From positions 1 to 34,530 of the forward strand of contig JAZKGO010000176.1 of assembly GCA_040385875.1 (NCBI GenBank): DNA of 34,530 bases, read 5' to 3'. The position numbers were made by a program, and so were the translations under genes. Origin of the DNA: JANMZR01 sp040385875. GTDB taxonomy: Bacteria > Bacteroidota > Bacteroidia > Cytophagales > Spirosomataceae. The notes under the pieces were generated by a model, which saw only the letters and a program-made list of their open reading frames with translations, did no database searches and was not told the origin of the DNA. Below, one piece after another: positions 32,759 through 34,530 of this stretch. Each line of letters begins with the position of its first letter. Position 1 is the stretch's first letter.

Positions 32759-34530
32759 TTAGCGACCTAAATGAACCATTAAAACCGAAATATCTGAAGG
32801 GTTTACTCCAGAAATTCTTGAGGCCTGCCCGATGGTTTGTGGTTTTATTTTTTTTAACTTTTCCCTACCCTCAAATGAGATAGCGGTTAGTTTAGAATAG
32901 TCGAAATCAGGATTTATTTTAAGCTCTTCTAGTTTAGAAACACGATCAACCAAAAGGCGTTCTTTCTCAATATAACTTTCATATTTGATATGAATTTCTA
33001 TTTGCTCAAGAACTTCAGTAGCTATATTTCTACAAGCTTCTTTTACCGTTTCACTTGAATTTATTGCTTGTTCTATTCCAAATTCAGGTCTTTTAATTAG
33101 ATTAATAATTGGCGTTTTTTCTTTAATAATAGAAAAATCGTTTGAAGCTAGATATCCATTTATTTCATCAGGACTTACTTTAATTAACTGTATTTTATTG
33201 TAAAGTTGACTAATCGCCTCTTTCTTATTTTCGTATTCTTGAAGACGTAAATCAGAAGCTAAATTTAATTGATGACCTTTTTCAGTTAATCGTGCGTCTG
33301 CATTATCTTGTCTTAAAAGTGTACGATATTCCGCACGAGAGGTAAACATCCGATAAGGCTCTTCAGTACCTTTATTGATTAAATCGTCAATTAAAACCCC
33401 GATATAGGCCTCAGACCGATTGAGTACAAAAGGGTCTATTTCTTTGACTTTATTGTGTGCATTAATACCAGCCATTAACCCTTGGCAAGCGGCTTCCTCG
33501 TAGCCGGTAGTACCATTTATTTGGCCAGCAAAATAAAGATTATCAATTAAATGTGTTTCTAGCGTGCTTTTTAATTGAGTTGGAGGGAAAAAATCATATT
33601 CAATTGCATAGCCAGGGCGAAACATTTTGGCATTTTCAAAACCAGGTATTTTTTGTAAGGCTTTTTGTTGAACATCTTCGGGCAAGGAGGTTGAAAATCC
33701 GTTTACGTACACTTCAACAGTGCTCCACCCTTCTGGCTCCACAAAAATTTGGTGACGATCTTTATCAGCAAATCTATTTATTTTATCTTCTACCGAAGGA
33801 CAATATCTTGGGCCAAGGCCCTTTATCCTACCCGCAAACATAGGGGACTTTTCAAATCCTGTTTTTAGGATATCATGCACTTCATTATTGGTGTAAGTAA
33901 TCCAACAGCTTCTTTGTTTAGTTAAAGCAATTGAATGGTTCATGAAAGAGAATTTCCCTGGAATTTCATCCCCTTTTTGCTCTTCCATTAAATCAAAATT
34001 GAGAGACCGCCCATCAATTCGTGGCGGGGTTCCAGTTTTCATTCTTCCAGATTCGAAGCCCAATTCTATTAGTTGTTCAGTGATTCCACTTGATGCCCTC
34101 TCGGCGGTACGACCACCACCAAAGTTTTTTTCACCAATGTGGATGAGACCATTAAGGAAAGTTCCATTAGTAAGGACAACAGCATCTGCTTCTATCTGAA
34201 TTCCTAGTTGAGTTTTTACTCCTGCAATTCTTTTATTTTTAACAATTAATCCCACTACATTATCCTGCCAGAAATCCACATTTCTATTTTCTTCCAATGT
34301 ATTTCTCCACTCTTGAGCAAACACCATCCTATCACTCTGGCAGCGGGGCGACCACATCGCTGGGCCCTTAGACTTGTTAAGCATTCTGAATTGGATCATT
34401 GATTTGTCAGAAATTATTCCTGACATGCCGCCGAGGGCATCAATTTCACGAACAATCTGGCCTTTTGCAACGCCCCCCATTGCGGGATTACAGCTCATTT
34501 GAGCGATAGTCTGCATATTCATTGTGATAA
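32759..34530 (-). CDS. mnmG: tRNA uridine-5-carboxymethylaminomethyl synthesis enzyme, 5' end cut by the window
   Basis: MnmG (GidA) with MnmE modifies the wobble uridine of several tRNAs using FAD, NADH and methylene-tetrahydrofolate. The family's TMNMQTIAQMSCNPAMGG block lies at the window edge, and the two codons before the first ATG read ITM, as expected inside the gene. The gene therefore continues past 34530 and lacks roughly its first 35 residues, which hold the FAD-binding GxGxxG. Visible parts include GGMSGIISDKSMIQFRML, the FAD/NAD region AVVLTNGTFLNGLIHIG, GRMKTGTPPRIDG, YCPSVEDKINRF, YIGVLIDDLI, and RMFTSRAEYRTLLRQDNAD. The C-terminus includes GQASRISGVNPSDISVLMVHL. It leads the unit that includes the Ig-like lipoprotein. 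Confidence 0.97.
   Translation of the reverse strand, partial: ITMNMQTIAQMSCNPAMGGVAKGQIVREIDALGGMSGIISDKSMIQFRMLNKSKGPAMWSPRCQSDRMVFAQEWRNTLEENRNVDFWQDNVVGLIVKNKRIAGVKTQLGIQIEADAVVLTNGTFLNGLIHIGEKNFGGGRTAERASSGITEQLIELGFESGRMKTGTPPRIDGRSLNFDLMEEQKGDEIPGKFSFMNHSIALTKQRSCWITYTNNEVHDILKTGFEKSPMFAGRIKGLGPRYCPSVEDKINRFADKDRHQIFVEPEGWSTVEVYVNGFSTSLPEDVQQKALQKIPGFENAKMFRPGYAIEYDFFPPTQLKSTLETHLIDNLYFAGQINGTTGYEEAACQGLMAGINAHNKVKEIDPFVLNRSEAYIGVLIDDLINKGTEEPYRMFTSRAEYRTLLRQDNADARLTEKGHQLNLASDLRLQEYENKKEAISQLYNKIQLIKVSPDEINGYLASNDFSIIKEKTPIINLIKRPEFGIEQAINSSETVKEACRNIATEVLEQIEIHIKYESYIEKERLLVDRVSKLEELKINPDFDYSKLTAISFEGREKLKKIKPQTIGQASRISGVNPSDISVLMVHLGR

Overview
This window reads as chromosomal DNA of a member of the Bacteroidota, probably near the Cytophagales. 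It is AT-rich and genes have almost no Shine-Dalgarno sequences. Several starts are preceded by the Bacteroidota promoter form TTTG / TAnnTTTG. The gene content fits: a type IX secretion C-terminal sorting domain, a long-form IspH, fused HisIE, ExbB-ExbD-ExbD-TonB followed by a PstS-like lipoprotein and a TPR protein, and DUF4293. The lineage is inferred from family resemblance, not from a marker-gene search. The sequence is a scaffold with one 100-N gap inside a gene (14788-14887).

Layout. 93-1061 is kdsD, for Kdo synthesis. It is followed by a small outer-membrane barrel gene and a small lipoprotein gene (1120-2321). A minus-strand block runs from 6992 down to 2330: fluC, an M14 carboxypeptidase, a PglD/NeuD-like protein, a DUF4293 membrane protein, hisF, hisIE and a four-helix membrane protein. 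ispH (7073-8305) is divergent from an energy-transduction cluster (8684-15004): exbB, two exbD, tonB, a tiny membrane protein, a PstS-like lipoprotein and a TPR protein. Next on the minus strand come a large secreted SASA-esterase-like/T9SS protein (15147-18008) and a tRNA-Tyr, tRNA-Gly, tRNA-Thr, tuf unit (19809 down to 18143).

A minus-strand regulatory cassette follows (22683 down to 20052): an ECF sigma factor, an overlapping single-span membrane protein with the features of an anti-sigma factor, and an outer-membrane barrel protein. The rest is metabolic and envelope genes: murI, pruA, thrC, a long-chain acyl-CoA ligase, a TPR protein, an Ig-like lipoprotein and mnmG, whose 5' end lies beyond the window.

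Most of the window is conserved core or lineage-core genome. I see no prophage, insertion sequence, CRISPR array, toxin-antitoxin pair or recognisable defence system. The observations most worth following are the sigma/anti-sigma/barrel cassette with its short beta-repeat, the loss of the expected catalytic histidine in the PglD/NeuD-like protein beside an M14 peptidase, the modular T9SS esterase, an unusual T-loop in tRNA-Thr, two near-identical strong promoters, and an exact 55-bp duplication across the N gap showing that the gap is an assembly artefact hiding the true C-terminus of the TPR gene.
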